From: Desulfobacula sp. | GTDB taxonomy: Bacteria; Desulfobacterota; Desulfobacteria; Desulfobacterales; Desulfobacteraceae | Assembly: GCA_029940245.1 (NCBI GenBank) | Contig: JAOZRF010000096.1 | Coordinates: forward strand, 1-6,444 | Length of the DNA stretch: 6,444 bases | Direction of reading: 5' to 3' | Part shown: one piece after another, positions 1 to 5,316 of the stretch | How the letters are laid out: each line of letters starts with the position of its first letter | Position numbering within the stretch: the first letter of the stretch is position 1 | The notes under the pieces: generated by a model | What the model was told of the DNA's origin: nothing | The model's database searches: none | What the model saw: only the letters and a program-made list of their open reading frames with translations | Program-made: the position numbers and the translations under genes

Positions 1-1
1 T

Positions 2-649
2 CGTATTTTTAAAGAAATTGATTTTATAGGATCAAAATCATTTTTAATTGTGTTTGTCACTGCCCTTTTTACAGGTATGGTCCTGGGTATTCAGGGATAT
101 TACTCATTAAGCCGGTTTGGAGCCCAGGCAGCCCTTGGCATTATGGTTGCACTTTCCATTATCAGGGAGCTGGGGCCGGTGCTTTGTGCCCTGATGGTGA
201 CGGGCCGGGCCGGTTCTGCCATTACTGCTGAAATTGGTATTATGAAAATTACAGATCAATTTCCTGCCCTTGAGATGATGGCCATTGATCCTTTAAAATA
301 TGTGGTCAGTCCTAAAATTTTTGCCGGAATCATTTCTCTGCCCCTTTTAACCGCTTTTTTCGACCTTGTCGGCATTACCGGTGGATACCTTGTCGGCGTA
401 AAATTATTAGGGGTTAATGAAGGTGCATATCTGGGCAAGATGACTGCAGCCATAACCTTTACAGATATTTATGGCGGAATTTTAAAATCTCTTTGTTTTG
501 GTCTTTTGATAACCTGGATTGCATCTTTTATGGGATTTACTGCTGAACCAACCACTGAAGGTGTGAGCCGGGCCACTACAAATTCGGTTGTTTTGACCTC
601 GCTTTCCATTCTTATTATAGATTATATCTTGACATCTTTATTGCTATAG
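2..649 (+). CDS. mlaE: MlaE-family phospholipid ABC transporter permease (5' partial)
   Basis: Inner-membrane permease subunit of the Mla/Ttg2 lipid transporter, which moves phospholipids between the inner membrane and periplasmic carriers. The frame is open from base 2, so the gene begins upstream; 215 residues are visible, against roughly 255-265 in the family, leaving some 45 N-terminal residues outside. The GTG at 50 is internal, because the preceding codons (R-I-F-K-E-I-D-F-I-G) read as normal MlaE sequence. Visible residues 14-31, 42-66, 100-133, 156-178 and 195-213 are strongly hydrophobic. The family signature R-E-L-G-P-V-L at 55-61 is followed by the G-R-A-G-S-A segment and the A-E-I-G-I-M-K-I-T-D-Q stretch at 76-86, which is the coupling region to the MlaF ATPase in known members. 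mlaD follows after 8 bases. mlaF is not seen and could lie upstream. Family assignment is firm. Confidence 0.95.
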   Translation, partial: RIFKEIDFIGSKSFLIVFVTALFTGMVLGIQGYYSLSRFGAQAALGIMVALSIIRELGPVLCALMVTGRAGSAITAEIGIMKITDQFPALEMMAIDPLKYVVSPKIFAGIISLPLLTAFFDLVGITGGYLVGVKLLGVNEGAYLGKMTAAITFTDIYGGILKSLCFGLLITWIASFMGFTAEPTTEGVSRATTNSVVLTSLSILIIDYILTSLLL

Positions 650-657
650 GATTTAAA

Positions 658-1104
658 GTGTTCATCATGTATGGAAGAAAAATAGAAATTTCAGTGGGTA
701 TTTTCATGATGGTAGGTATTGCCTGCCTGGTATATTTATCTGTTAACCTTGGCAATGTTGATCTTTTCGGGTCTGATTCTTTTTATATTGATGCAAGATT
801 TGGATCAATTGAAGGTCTTGAGGTCGCAGCCTCCGTGGAAATTGCCGGAGTGCCCGTGGGAAAAGTGAAAAGAATTACCCTTGAAGAAAATCAAGCCCTT
901 GTACAGATGGAAATAAAAAAAGGGACAAAAATTTCAGATGATACCATCGCTTCTATTCGCACAAAAGGTGTTATTGGAGATAAATTTGTCAAATTGTCGC
1001 CAGGCGGGTCTGATGAGTTTTTGAAAGATAAAGATTTTTTGATGGATACAGAGTCTGCCATCAGCCTGGAAGAATTGGTCAGTAAATACATTTTTAAAAA
1101 ATAG
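658..1104 (+). CDS. mlaD: MlaD-like MCE-domain lipid-transport subunit
   Basis: Membrane-anchored MCE protein; in known Mla systems six copies form a ring on the periplasmic side of MlaE with a central lipid channel. The protein is 148 residues: a short cytoplasmic start, one transmembrane helix at about 12-30, then an MCE domain from about 41 to 118. Typical elements are I-E-G-L at 51-54, A-G-V-P-V-G-K-V at 63-70 and G-V-I-G-D-K-F-V at 104-111. A short C-terminal tail (to 148) is shorter than in E. coli MlaD. Start choice: GTG 658 has an AGGA at 648-651 with six bases of spacing. ATG 667, three codons later, fits family N-termini (M-Y-G-R-K-I-E-I-S-V-G) but lacks a well-spaced ribosome site, so either is possible. 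The spacing to the neighbours is 8 and 7 bases, which indicates co-transcription with mlaE and the STAS gene. Confidence 0.93.
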   Translation: MFIMYGRKIEISVGIFMMVGIACLVYLSVNLGNVDLFGSDSFYIDARFGSIEGLEVAASVEIAGVPVGKVKRITLEENQALVQMEIKKGTKISDDTIASIRTKGVIGDKFVKLSPGGSDEFLKDKDFLMDTESAISLEELVSKYIFKK

Positions 1105-1111
1105 CGGGCCC

Positions 1112-1459
1112 ATGGGTTTTAAAATTAAAAGTAAAAAAAAAGAAAACATTGGTGTCATCATAGTCGAAGGCGAGATTGATATGTTCTCTTCACCGGATTT
1201 AAGGGATAAATTACTTCCTTTTTTTACCAAAAAAATTAAAGGAATTATTGTAGATCTTACCGGGGTTTTGTTCATGGACAGTTCCGGAATCGCAACCCTT
1301 GTGGAAGGCTTTCAATGGAGCAGGAAAGAAAATAAAGCATTTATATTGACCGGATTGGGTACAAATGTGCTCAATGCACTTTCCCTGACAAAACTGGATA
1401 ACGTGTTCAATATAAAGGCCAATACAGATAATGCATTTAATGAATTGAGCAAATCTTAA
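1112..1459 (+). CDS. mlaB: STAS-domain protein, MlaB-like / anti-sigma factor antagonist-like
   Basis: A 115-residue single STAS domain. In Mla systems MlaB is a small cytoplasmic STAS protein that binds the MlaF ATPase and is needed for its assembly and activity, and the position between mlaD and mlaC argues for that role. The fold is recognisable from V-E-G-E-I-D at 18-23 and from V-D-L-T-G-V-L-F-M-D-S-S-G at 47-59. The D-S-S-G loop (56-59) matches the phosphorylatable loop of SpoIIAA/RsbV, whereas E. coli MlaB has a D-T-A-G type loop there. By sequence alone it therefore resembles an anti-sigma factor antagonist as much as MlaB. The N-terminus is lysine-rich (K-I-K-S-K-K-K-E) and encoded across an A9 run at 1133-1141. 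The ATG at 1112 has no strong ribosome site; translation may be coupled to mlaD, which stops 7 bases upstream. Confidence 0.85.
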   Translation: MGFKIKSKKKENIGVIIVEGEIDMFSSPDLRDKLLPFFTKKIKGIIVDLTGVLFMDSSGIATLVEGFQWSRKENKAFILTGLGTNVLNALSLTKLDNVFNIKANTDNAFNELSKS

Positions 1460-1473
1460 AAATGATTTGCTTT

Positions 1474-1480
1474 GGGAGGT
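1474..1480 (+). promoter_or_regulatory. Strong ribosome binding site of mlaC
   Basis: GGGAGGT lies four bases before the ATG at 1485. It is the best Shine-Dalgarno match in the Mla cluster and fixes the mlaC start at 1485 rather than at the in-frame ATG 1467, which lies upstream of the site itself. A strong site fits high demand for the soluble periplasmic carrier, though that last point is inference. Confidence 0.85.
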
Positions 1481-1484
1481 ATTA

Positions 1485-2084
1485 ATGAAACGATTCAGGA
1501 TTCTTATTCTAATTTTTTTTGCAGTCTGCATTTTTTTTCCGGTTGATAAAGTCTGCGCATCCCCTGTTCAGGATCAGCTGAAAGTCACCCTTGATCAAAT
1601 TTTAGAAGTATTACGAGATCCGTCTCTTAAGGGAGAAGAATATACTGAAAAGAGAAGAGCATCCCTTCGCAACATTATTTATAAAAGATTCAGTTTTGAT
1701 AAAATGTCACAATTGTGTCTTGCCAGACACTGGAAAAAAAGAAGTGATGATGAAAAGAAAACTTTTATAGAATTGTTCGGGAAACTCCTTGAGCAAACCT
1801 ATATTTCCAAGGTAGAATCTTATAGCGATGAAAAAGTGGTTTTTGTAAAAGAATTTGTGAACAAAAAAAAAGCACAGGTGAATACAAAAATTATTACGGA
1901 TACAATTGAAATCCCGATTGATTATCGGTTGTTTAAAACAAATGACGGCACCTGGATGGTCTATGACCTTGTAATTGAAGGCGTCAGCCTTGTGGGGAAC
2001 TATCGCTCCCAGTTTAAACAGATGCTGCAGAAAGATTCATATGAACAATTATTGGAAGAAATAAAAAAGAAACTTACCCCCTGA
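1485..2084 (+). CDS. mlaC: MlaC-family periplasmic phospholipid-binding protein
   Basis: Soluble periplasmic carrier that shuttles phospholipid between an outer-membrane partner (MlaA) and the MlaFEDB complex. The 199-residue protein starts with a Sec signal peptide: K-R-F-R, a hydrophobic core at about 6-19, and V-C-A at 23-25 as the likely cleavage site before S-P-V-Q-D-Q. The mature part has typical MlaC features: a helical N-terminal region with Q-L-K-V-T-L-D-Q-I-L; a central F-S-F-D-K-M-S-Q-L-C-L-A-R-H-W segment, matching the family pattern around the conserved R-x-W; then E-I-P-I-D-Y-R-L and G-T-W-M-V-Y-D-L-V-I-E-G-V-S-L-V-x-N-Y-R near the C-terminus, the most diagnostic stretch. Two T8 runs fall in the signal-peptide codons and an A9 run at 1863-1871. 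The gene begins 25 bases after the STAS gene. No mlaA (vacJ) follows, so the outer-membrane partner must be encoded elsewhere. Confidence 0.94.
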   Translation: MKRFRILILIFFAVCIFFPVDKVCASPVQDQLKVTLDQILEVLRDPSLKGEEYTEKRRASLRNIIYKRFSFDKMSQLCLARHWKKRSDDEKKTFIELFGKLLEQTYISKVESYSDEKVVFVKEFVNKKKAQVNTKIITDTIEIPIDYRLFKTNDGTWMVYDLVIEGVSLVGNYRSQFKQMLQKDSYEQLLEEIKKKLTP

Positions 2085-2110
2085 TTTTTTTAAGGTCGAG
2101 ATTCCAAATA

Positions 2111-3271
2111 ATGATGGATTTACAAAATAAAAATATTCTTCTGGGGGTTTCAGGAGGGATAGCTGCCTACAAGTCTGTTGAGCTTTTAAGACTTTTGAAA
2201 AAGGCGGGTGCCGACGTAAATGTCATAATGACAGACAGTGCTCAAAAATTTGTCGGTAAAACAACCTTTGAAGTTTTATCTGAAAATTCAGTTCTGTCTG
2301 ATTTGTTTCTTGACACACAATCTTCTGTAAAACATATCGAGCTTGCAGCAGGAGCCGATGCCGCCATCATTGCCCCTGCAACTGCAAATACAATTGCAAA
2401 GTTTGCCCATGGGTTAGCCGATGATGCACTGTCCACAACACTGCTTGCCGTCACCTGTCCGGTTATGGTCTGCCCGTCTATGAATACAGACATGTACCAG
2501 AATATCAGGGTGCAGAGAAATCTTGATATCCTTGAAAAAGATGGATGGGTAATTCTTGATCCGGATTCAGGAATTCTGGCCTGCAAAACTGTGGGAGCAG
2601 GAAGACTGCCGGATCCCTGGTTTATTTTTGACAGGGTTGAGGCCATGCTGGTTAAAAAGGATTTAAAGGGTAAAAATATTCTTGTTTCAGCCGGCCCCAC
2701 GGTGGAGCCCCTTGACCCGGTTAGATTTATCAGTAATCATTCTTCCGGCAAAATGGGATATTCCATTGCCAGAGCAGCGGAAAGAAGAGGAGGAATGGTG
2801 ACTCTTGTGTCAGGGCCTGTAAGTCTTGATGCACCCGTGGCTGTCGAGTGCATTTTGGTTCATCAGGCTGATATCATTGTCAAGGTTGCAGCAGTGGCTG
2901 ATTATAAACCCATGGATCCTAAGCCCCGCAAAATAAAGAAAAATGAGAATGATAAAGATCTTTCTATTTTAATGACCCAGAATCCTGATATTTTAAAGCT
3001 TCTTGGAAAAAAGAAAACCAAAGACCAGTTTTTGGTAGGATTTGCCGCAGAAACAGATGATCTTGAAAAAAATGCCTTGTTAAAAATGGAAAAAAAGAAT
3101 CTGGATATGATTGCTGCCAACATCGTAGGATCATCTGATTCAGGATTCAAGGCTGATACAAACAAGGTAAAGCTTTTTTTCAGGGATGGCTCATCATTTG
3201 ATATTCCTTTAATGGCAAAAGACAAGGTGGCTGATATCTTGATCGATAAAGTTATTGAGAAAATGGGATAG
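2111..3271 (+). CDS. coaBC: Bifunctional phosphopantothenoylcysteine decarboxylase / phosphopantothenate-cysteine ligase
   Basis: Cytosolic enzyme for two consecutive steps of coenzyme A synthesis: CoaB joins 4'-phosphopantothenate to cysteine using CTP, and CoaC decarboxylates the product with FMN. The CoaC half (about 1-185) has V-S-G-G-I-A-A-Y-K at 13-21, the catalytic His 75 in K-H-I-E-L, the P-S-M-N-T-D-M motif with Asn 125, and the active-site Cys 158 in G-I-L-A-C; these three positions equal those in E. coli. The CoaB half (about 187-386) has V-S-A-G-P-T at 192-197, D-P-V-R-F-I-S-N-H-S-S-G-K-M-G at 202-216, A-A-V-A-D-Y at 260-265, K-I-K-K at 274-277 and V-G-F-A-A-E-T at 309-315. Between V-S-G-P-V-S-L (233-239) and A-A-V-A-D-Y the segment is about 14 residues shorter than in E. 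coli (recalled alignment), so ligase activity is uncertain. ATG 2111 is followed directly by ATG 2114; no strong ribosome site separates them. Confidence 0.95.
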   Translation: MMDLQNKNILLGVSGGIAAYKSVELLRLLKKAGADVNVIMTDSAQKFVGKTTFEVLSENSVLSDLFLDTQSSVKHIELAAGADAAIIAPATANTIAKFAHGLADDALSTTLLAVTCPVMVCPSMNTDMYQNIRVQRNLDILEKDGWVILDPDSGILACKTVGAGRLPDPWFIFDRVEAMLVKKDLKGKNILVSAGPTVEPLDPVRFISNHSSGKMGYSIARAAERRGGMVTLVSGPVSLDAPVAVECILVHQADIIVKVAAVADYKPMDPKPRKIKKNENDKDLSILMTQNPDILKLLGKKKTKDQFLVGFAAETDDLEKNALLKMEKKNLDMIAANIVGSSDSGFKADTNKVKLFFRDGSSFDIPLMAKDKVADILIDKVIEKMG

Positions 3272-3279
3272 AGTTTAAG

Positions 3280-3849
3280 ATGGATTCAGACATCTCAAAT
3301 GATCAGGATTCGATCAGGATTCAGATGCTCCGGGTGATTAAAGATTTTTCTCAATATCTTGTTCATCAAAAACAAATCGGAAATACATTTCTGACGTTTT
3401 CAAAAGAATCTAAAATCCGGATAAATAACTGGGGAATAAAAACTCCTTCACAGAATTTTTTTTTTGAAGGCCCTCAAAATGCAGCCATTTTTATCATAGA
3501 CAGTGAACCTGGTTTTTTTAAAGGTAAGAGCGGAAAGCTGCTGATTAAGATCCTCAGCGCTATGAAGCTGTCTCCTGATAATGTATTCATCTGCAATGCA
3601 GAAGATTTGAAATCACTTGATGAAAAGATAAAAACCATTTCACCTAAAATTATTATCACCCTTGGAACAAAGGCCGGCCAAACCTTGTTACGGATTAATC
3701 TTCCTTTGGAACAATTCAGGGGGAAATTTTATGAATATAATGGAATTAAGGTCATGCCGACATTTCATCCGTCACTGCTTTTAAAACAACCTGAATACAA
3801 ACGTGAGGTTTGGGAAGACATGAAACGTGTGAAGCACAAACGTGATTGA
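3280..3849 (+). CDS. Divergent uracil-DNA glycosylase-like protein (family 4 fold, degenerate motifs)
   Basis: 189 residues from ATG 3280. The C-terminal two thirds match the family-4 uracil-DNA glycosylase pattern: a motif-A remnant D-S-E-P-G at 74-78; K-G-K-S-G-K-L-L at 81-88 for the usual V-G-x-x-G-x-L-L; V-F-I-C-N with Asn 106; I-I-I-T-L-G-T-K-A at 124-132; F-R-G-K-F at 146-150; P-T-F-H-P-S-L-L-L at 160-168 with His 163; and V-W-E-D-M at 177-181. Canonical members bind a 4Fe-4S cluster through four cysteines, but the only cysteine here is Cys 105. The loop after motif A and the stretch after V-F-I-C-N are both much shorter than usual. It may be a non-catalytic or repurposed relative. ATG 3325 (174 residues) is an alternative start with a better ribosome site. 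The gene begins 8 bases after coaBC and abuts xerC. Confidence 0.78.
   Translation: MDSDISNDQDSIRIQMLRVIKDFSQYLVHQKQIGNTFLTFSKESKIRINNWGIKTPSQNFFFEGPQNAAIFIIDSEPGFFKGKSGKLLIKILSAMKLSPDNVFICNAEDLKSLDEKIKTISPKIIITLGTKAGQTLLRINLPLEQFRGKFYEYNGIKVMPTFHPSLLLKQPEYKREVWEDMKRVKHKRD
3301..3322 (+). repeat. Exact 11-bp tandem duplication
   Basis: GATCAGGATTC occurs twice head to tail (3301-3311 and 3312-3322). Eleven is not a multiple of three, so gain or loss of one copy would shift the frame of anything translated from ATG 3280. Translation from ATG 3325, just downstream, would be unaffected. Each copy contains an AGGA. Confidence 0.95.
3316..3319 (+). promoter_or_regulatory. Possible ribosome binding site for an alternative start of the glycosylase-like gene
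   Basis: AGGA in the second copy of the 11-bp repeat lies five bases before ATG 3325, which is in frame with the gene. This is better than the weak GAG (3271-3273) in front of ATG 3280. It favours, but does not prove, a start at 3325. Confidence 0.5.
3456..3465 (+). repeat. T10 homopolymer inside the glycosylase-like gene
   Basis: Ten consecutive T bases encode the end of N-F-F-F-E at residues 59-63. It is the longest homopolymer I see in the window and a plausible site for slippage or sequencing error. The frame is intact as given, and the conserved motifs lie downstream in the same frame. Confidence 0.9.
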
Positions 3850-3882
3850 AAAAAGATTCATCATACGTTTAATGATACGCTT
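3842..3882 (+). other. Upstream coding-like extension of xerC with a possible one-base frame break at A6
   Basis: In the xerC frame, the codons directly after the preceding gene's stop (TGA 3847-3849) read K-K-I-H-H-T-F-N-D-T-L and run into M-A-E-K-G-Y-S. This resembles the first helix of Xer recombinases, yet no ATG, GTG or TTG lies in that frame between 3850 and 3882. In the frame one base over, GTG 3842 begins V-I-E-K. The join falls in an A6 run (3849-3854): a step back by one base after AAA 3851-3853 gives V-I-E-K-K-I-H-H, which looks like a normal Xer start. One extra A would give the same reading. Confidence 0.5.
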
Positions 3883-4749
3883 ATGGCTGAAAAAGGGTAT
3901 TCTCTTCACACCACTAGAGCATATCGTTCAGATATTAACGACTTTATTCAATTTGTTTTAGACAAGCAGGATACAGAAAACATAAATTCTGAAAAACTGT
4001 TTTGCCGGCAATTGAACACCCTTGATAAAACGTCCATTAGAAATTATCTTGCCCAGCTTGTGAGGTCTGGAAAAACCAAACGAACCATAGCAAGAAAGCT
4101 GTCTTCTTTAAAAGCATTTTTTGATTACCTGGTTAAATCCGGACAGATTTTTGTTAATCCTGCTGAAACAATTCCCTTTCCAAAGCTTGAGAAAACCATC
4201 CCCCAATTTTTAAGCATTGATGATATTTTCAGGCTTTTGGATTCCATTGAGACAAATACATGGTTTGACAAAAGAAATCTTGCCATGTTTGAAACATTTT
4301 ATTCCACAGGCATGCGGGTATCGGAAATGGAAGGATTGGATATTGAAGACATTGACTTTAAAAGTCAAATGATTAAAGTCTTTGGGAAAGGTTCAAAAGA
4401 AAGATTTGTACCCGTTGGCAAAAGAGCTTTAAATGCAGTAAAGGACTATAGGGATTCTTTAAAGGAAAATTTTATTCCGGTTTTTTTAAATAAAAATTTT
4501 ACACGGTTAAGTTCCAGGTCCATCCGGCGGATTCTTGATAAAATCGTCAGGGGCTGCCAGTTGAATGTGCCTGTTTCTCCCCATACATTGCGGCATTCCT
4601 TTGCAACACATATGCTGGATTGCGGCGCGGATTTAAGGGGGATACAGGAAATTTTAGGTCATGCAAGTCTTTCAACAACTCAAATTTACACCCATGTGAG
4701 TATGGACAAACTCATGCAGGTTTATGACAAGGCACATCCAAGAAGTTGA
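3883..4749 (+). CDS. xerC: XerC-type tyrosine recombinase
   Basis: Site-specific recombinase that, with XerD, resolves chromosome dimers at dif. The model from ATG 3883 has 288 residues. The N-terminal core-binding domain (about 1-95) includes S-x-H-T-T-R-A-Y-R-S-D at 7-17 and the L-S-S-L-K-A-F-F-D-Y-L helix. The catalytic domain has all six expected residues: Arg 145 (T-G-M-R-V-S-E), Lys 169 (G-K-G-S-K-E-R), His 234 and Arg 237 (P-H-T-L-R-H-S-F), His 260 (L-G-H-A-S-L-S-T-T) and nucleophile Tyr 269 (I-Y-T-H-V). The C-terminus Y-D-K-A-H-P-R-S resembles E. coli XerC. XerC is preferred over XerD because hslV and hslU follow, as in the codV-clpQ-clpY order of Bacillus. About 10-15 residues of the usual N-terminus are missing from ATG 3883, which also has no ribosome site; the real start probably lies upstream, at a point that the sequence leaves unresolved. 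Confidence 0.92.
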   Translation: MAEKGYSLHTTRAYRSDINDFIQFVLDKQDTENINSEKLFCRQLNTLDKTSIRNYLAQLVRSGKTKRTIARKLSSLKAFFDYLVKSGQIFVNPAETIPFPKLEKTIPQFLSIDDIFRLLDSIETNTWFDKRNLAMFETFYSTGMRVSEMEGLDIEDIDFKSQMIKVFGKGSKERFVPVGKRALNAVKDYRDSLKENFIPVFLNKNFTRLSSRSIRRILDKIVRGCQLNVPVSPHTLRHSFATHMLDCGADLRGIQEILGHASLSTTQIYTHVSMDKLMQVYDKAHPRS

Positions 4750-4755
4750 AAATAC

Positions 4756-4762
4756 AGGGTGA
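4756..4762 (+). promoter_or_regulatory. Ribosome binding site of hslV
   Basis: AGGGTGA ends five bases before ATG 4768. The in-frame GTG at 4759 lies inside this site and so is unlikely to be the start. Choosing ATG 4768 gives the short propeptide expected for HslV. Confidence 0.75.
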
Positions 4763-4767
4763 TTAAA

Positions 4768-5307
4768 ATGGATAAACAAGTATTTCACGGAACAACCATT
4801 CTTGCTTTAAGGCATAAAGATGCCGTCATTGTAGCAGGAGACGGTCAGGTGACACTGGGCAGTATTGTCACAAAACACAAGGCCAGAAAAGTCAGAAGAA
4901 TTTATAATGACAAGATTATTGTCGGTTTTGCCGGAGCCACGGCAGATGCATTGACCCTGTCGGAAAAGCTTGAAAAAAAGCTGGAGCAGTATAATGGAAA
5001 TTTAACACGGGCCTGTGTGGAGCTTGCCCGTGACTGGCGGATGGATAAGTATTTAAGACGGCTTGAAGCCATGATGATTGCAGCGGATAAGGACAACACA
5101 TATCTTTTGTCTGGTAATGGGGACGTTATTGAACCTGATGGCGGTGTGATCAGTATTGGTTCGGGCAGCACTGCTGCACAGTCTGCAGCTGTTGCCCTGC
5201 TTGAAAATACGGATCTGGAATCAAGAACTATTGTGGAAAAAGCCATGAAGATTGCAGCAGATTTGTGTATCTATACAAATCATCATATCACAGTGGAAGA
5301 ATTATAA
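4768..5307 (+). CDS. hslV: ATP-dependent protease peptidase subunit HslV (ClpQ)
   Basis: Proteolytic core of the HslUV protease, a dodecamer of two stacked hexamers that degrades proteins unfolded by HslU in the cytoplasm. From ATG 4768 the product has 179 residues, normal for the family. The start [11 protein letters not shown] implies removal of an eight-residue propeptide to expose Thr 9 as the N-terminal nucleophile. Other signatures are [16 protein letters not shown] with the active-site lysine region, [16 protein letters not shown] and the C-terminal [11 protein letters not shown], whose tail docks into HslU. After G-S-G the residues are S-T-A-A-Q, where the family usually has G-N/P-Y/F-A; this looks like a tolerated variation. 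The gene starts 18 bases after xerC and ends 9 bases before hslU. Confidence 0.96.
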   Translation: MDKQVFHGTTILALRHKDAVIVAGDGQVTLGSIVTKHKARKVRRIYNDKIIVGFAGATADALTLSEKLEKKLEQYNGNLTRACVELARDWRMDKYLRRLEAMMIAADKDNTYLLSGNGDVIEPDGGVISIGSGSTAAQSAAVALLENTDLESRTIVEKAMKIAADLCIYTNHHITVEEL

Positions 5308-5316
5308 GTGGGGGTC

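Noticed and set aside
50..52. GTG at 50 as the start of mlaE
   Set aside because: The frame is open and MlaE-like from base 2, so the GTG is an internal valine codon and the gene begins upstream of the window.
1467..1484. ATG 1467 as the start of mlaC
   Set aside because: The strong GGGAGGT site lies downstream of it, and the signal peptide reads properly only from ATG 1485.
2085..2110. T7 run after mlaC as a rho-independent terminator
   Set aside because: No GC-containing stem precedes it. Only an A/T pairing with a long loop is possible, which is too weak to call.
2242..2700. 152-codon minus-strand open frame opposite coaBC
   Set aside because: It mirrors the CoaC coding sequence, whose catalytic residues are all in the plus frame; the composition is low-complexity and no family is recognisable.
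3849..3855. AAAAAAG as a canonical dnaX-type slippery heptamer
   Set aside because: The heptamer is present, but its codon phase does not match X-XXY-YYZ in the GTG 3842 frame, and I see no clear downstream stem. Only simple slippage on A6 remains possible.
3883..4749. xerC as an integrase of a mobile element
   Set aside because: There are no flanking attachment repeats, excisionase or cargo genes. The C-terminus and the hslVU context match housekeeping XerC.
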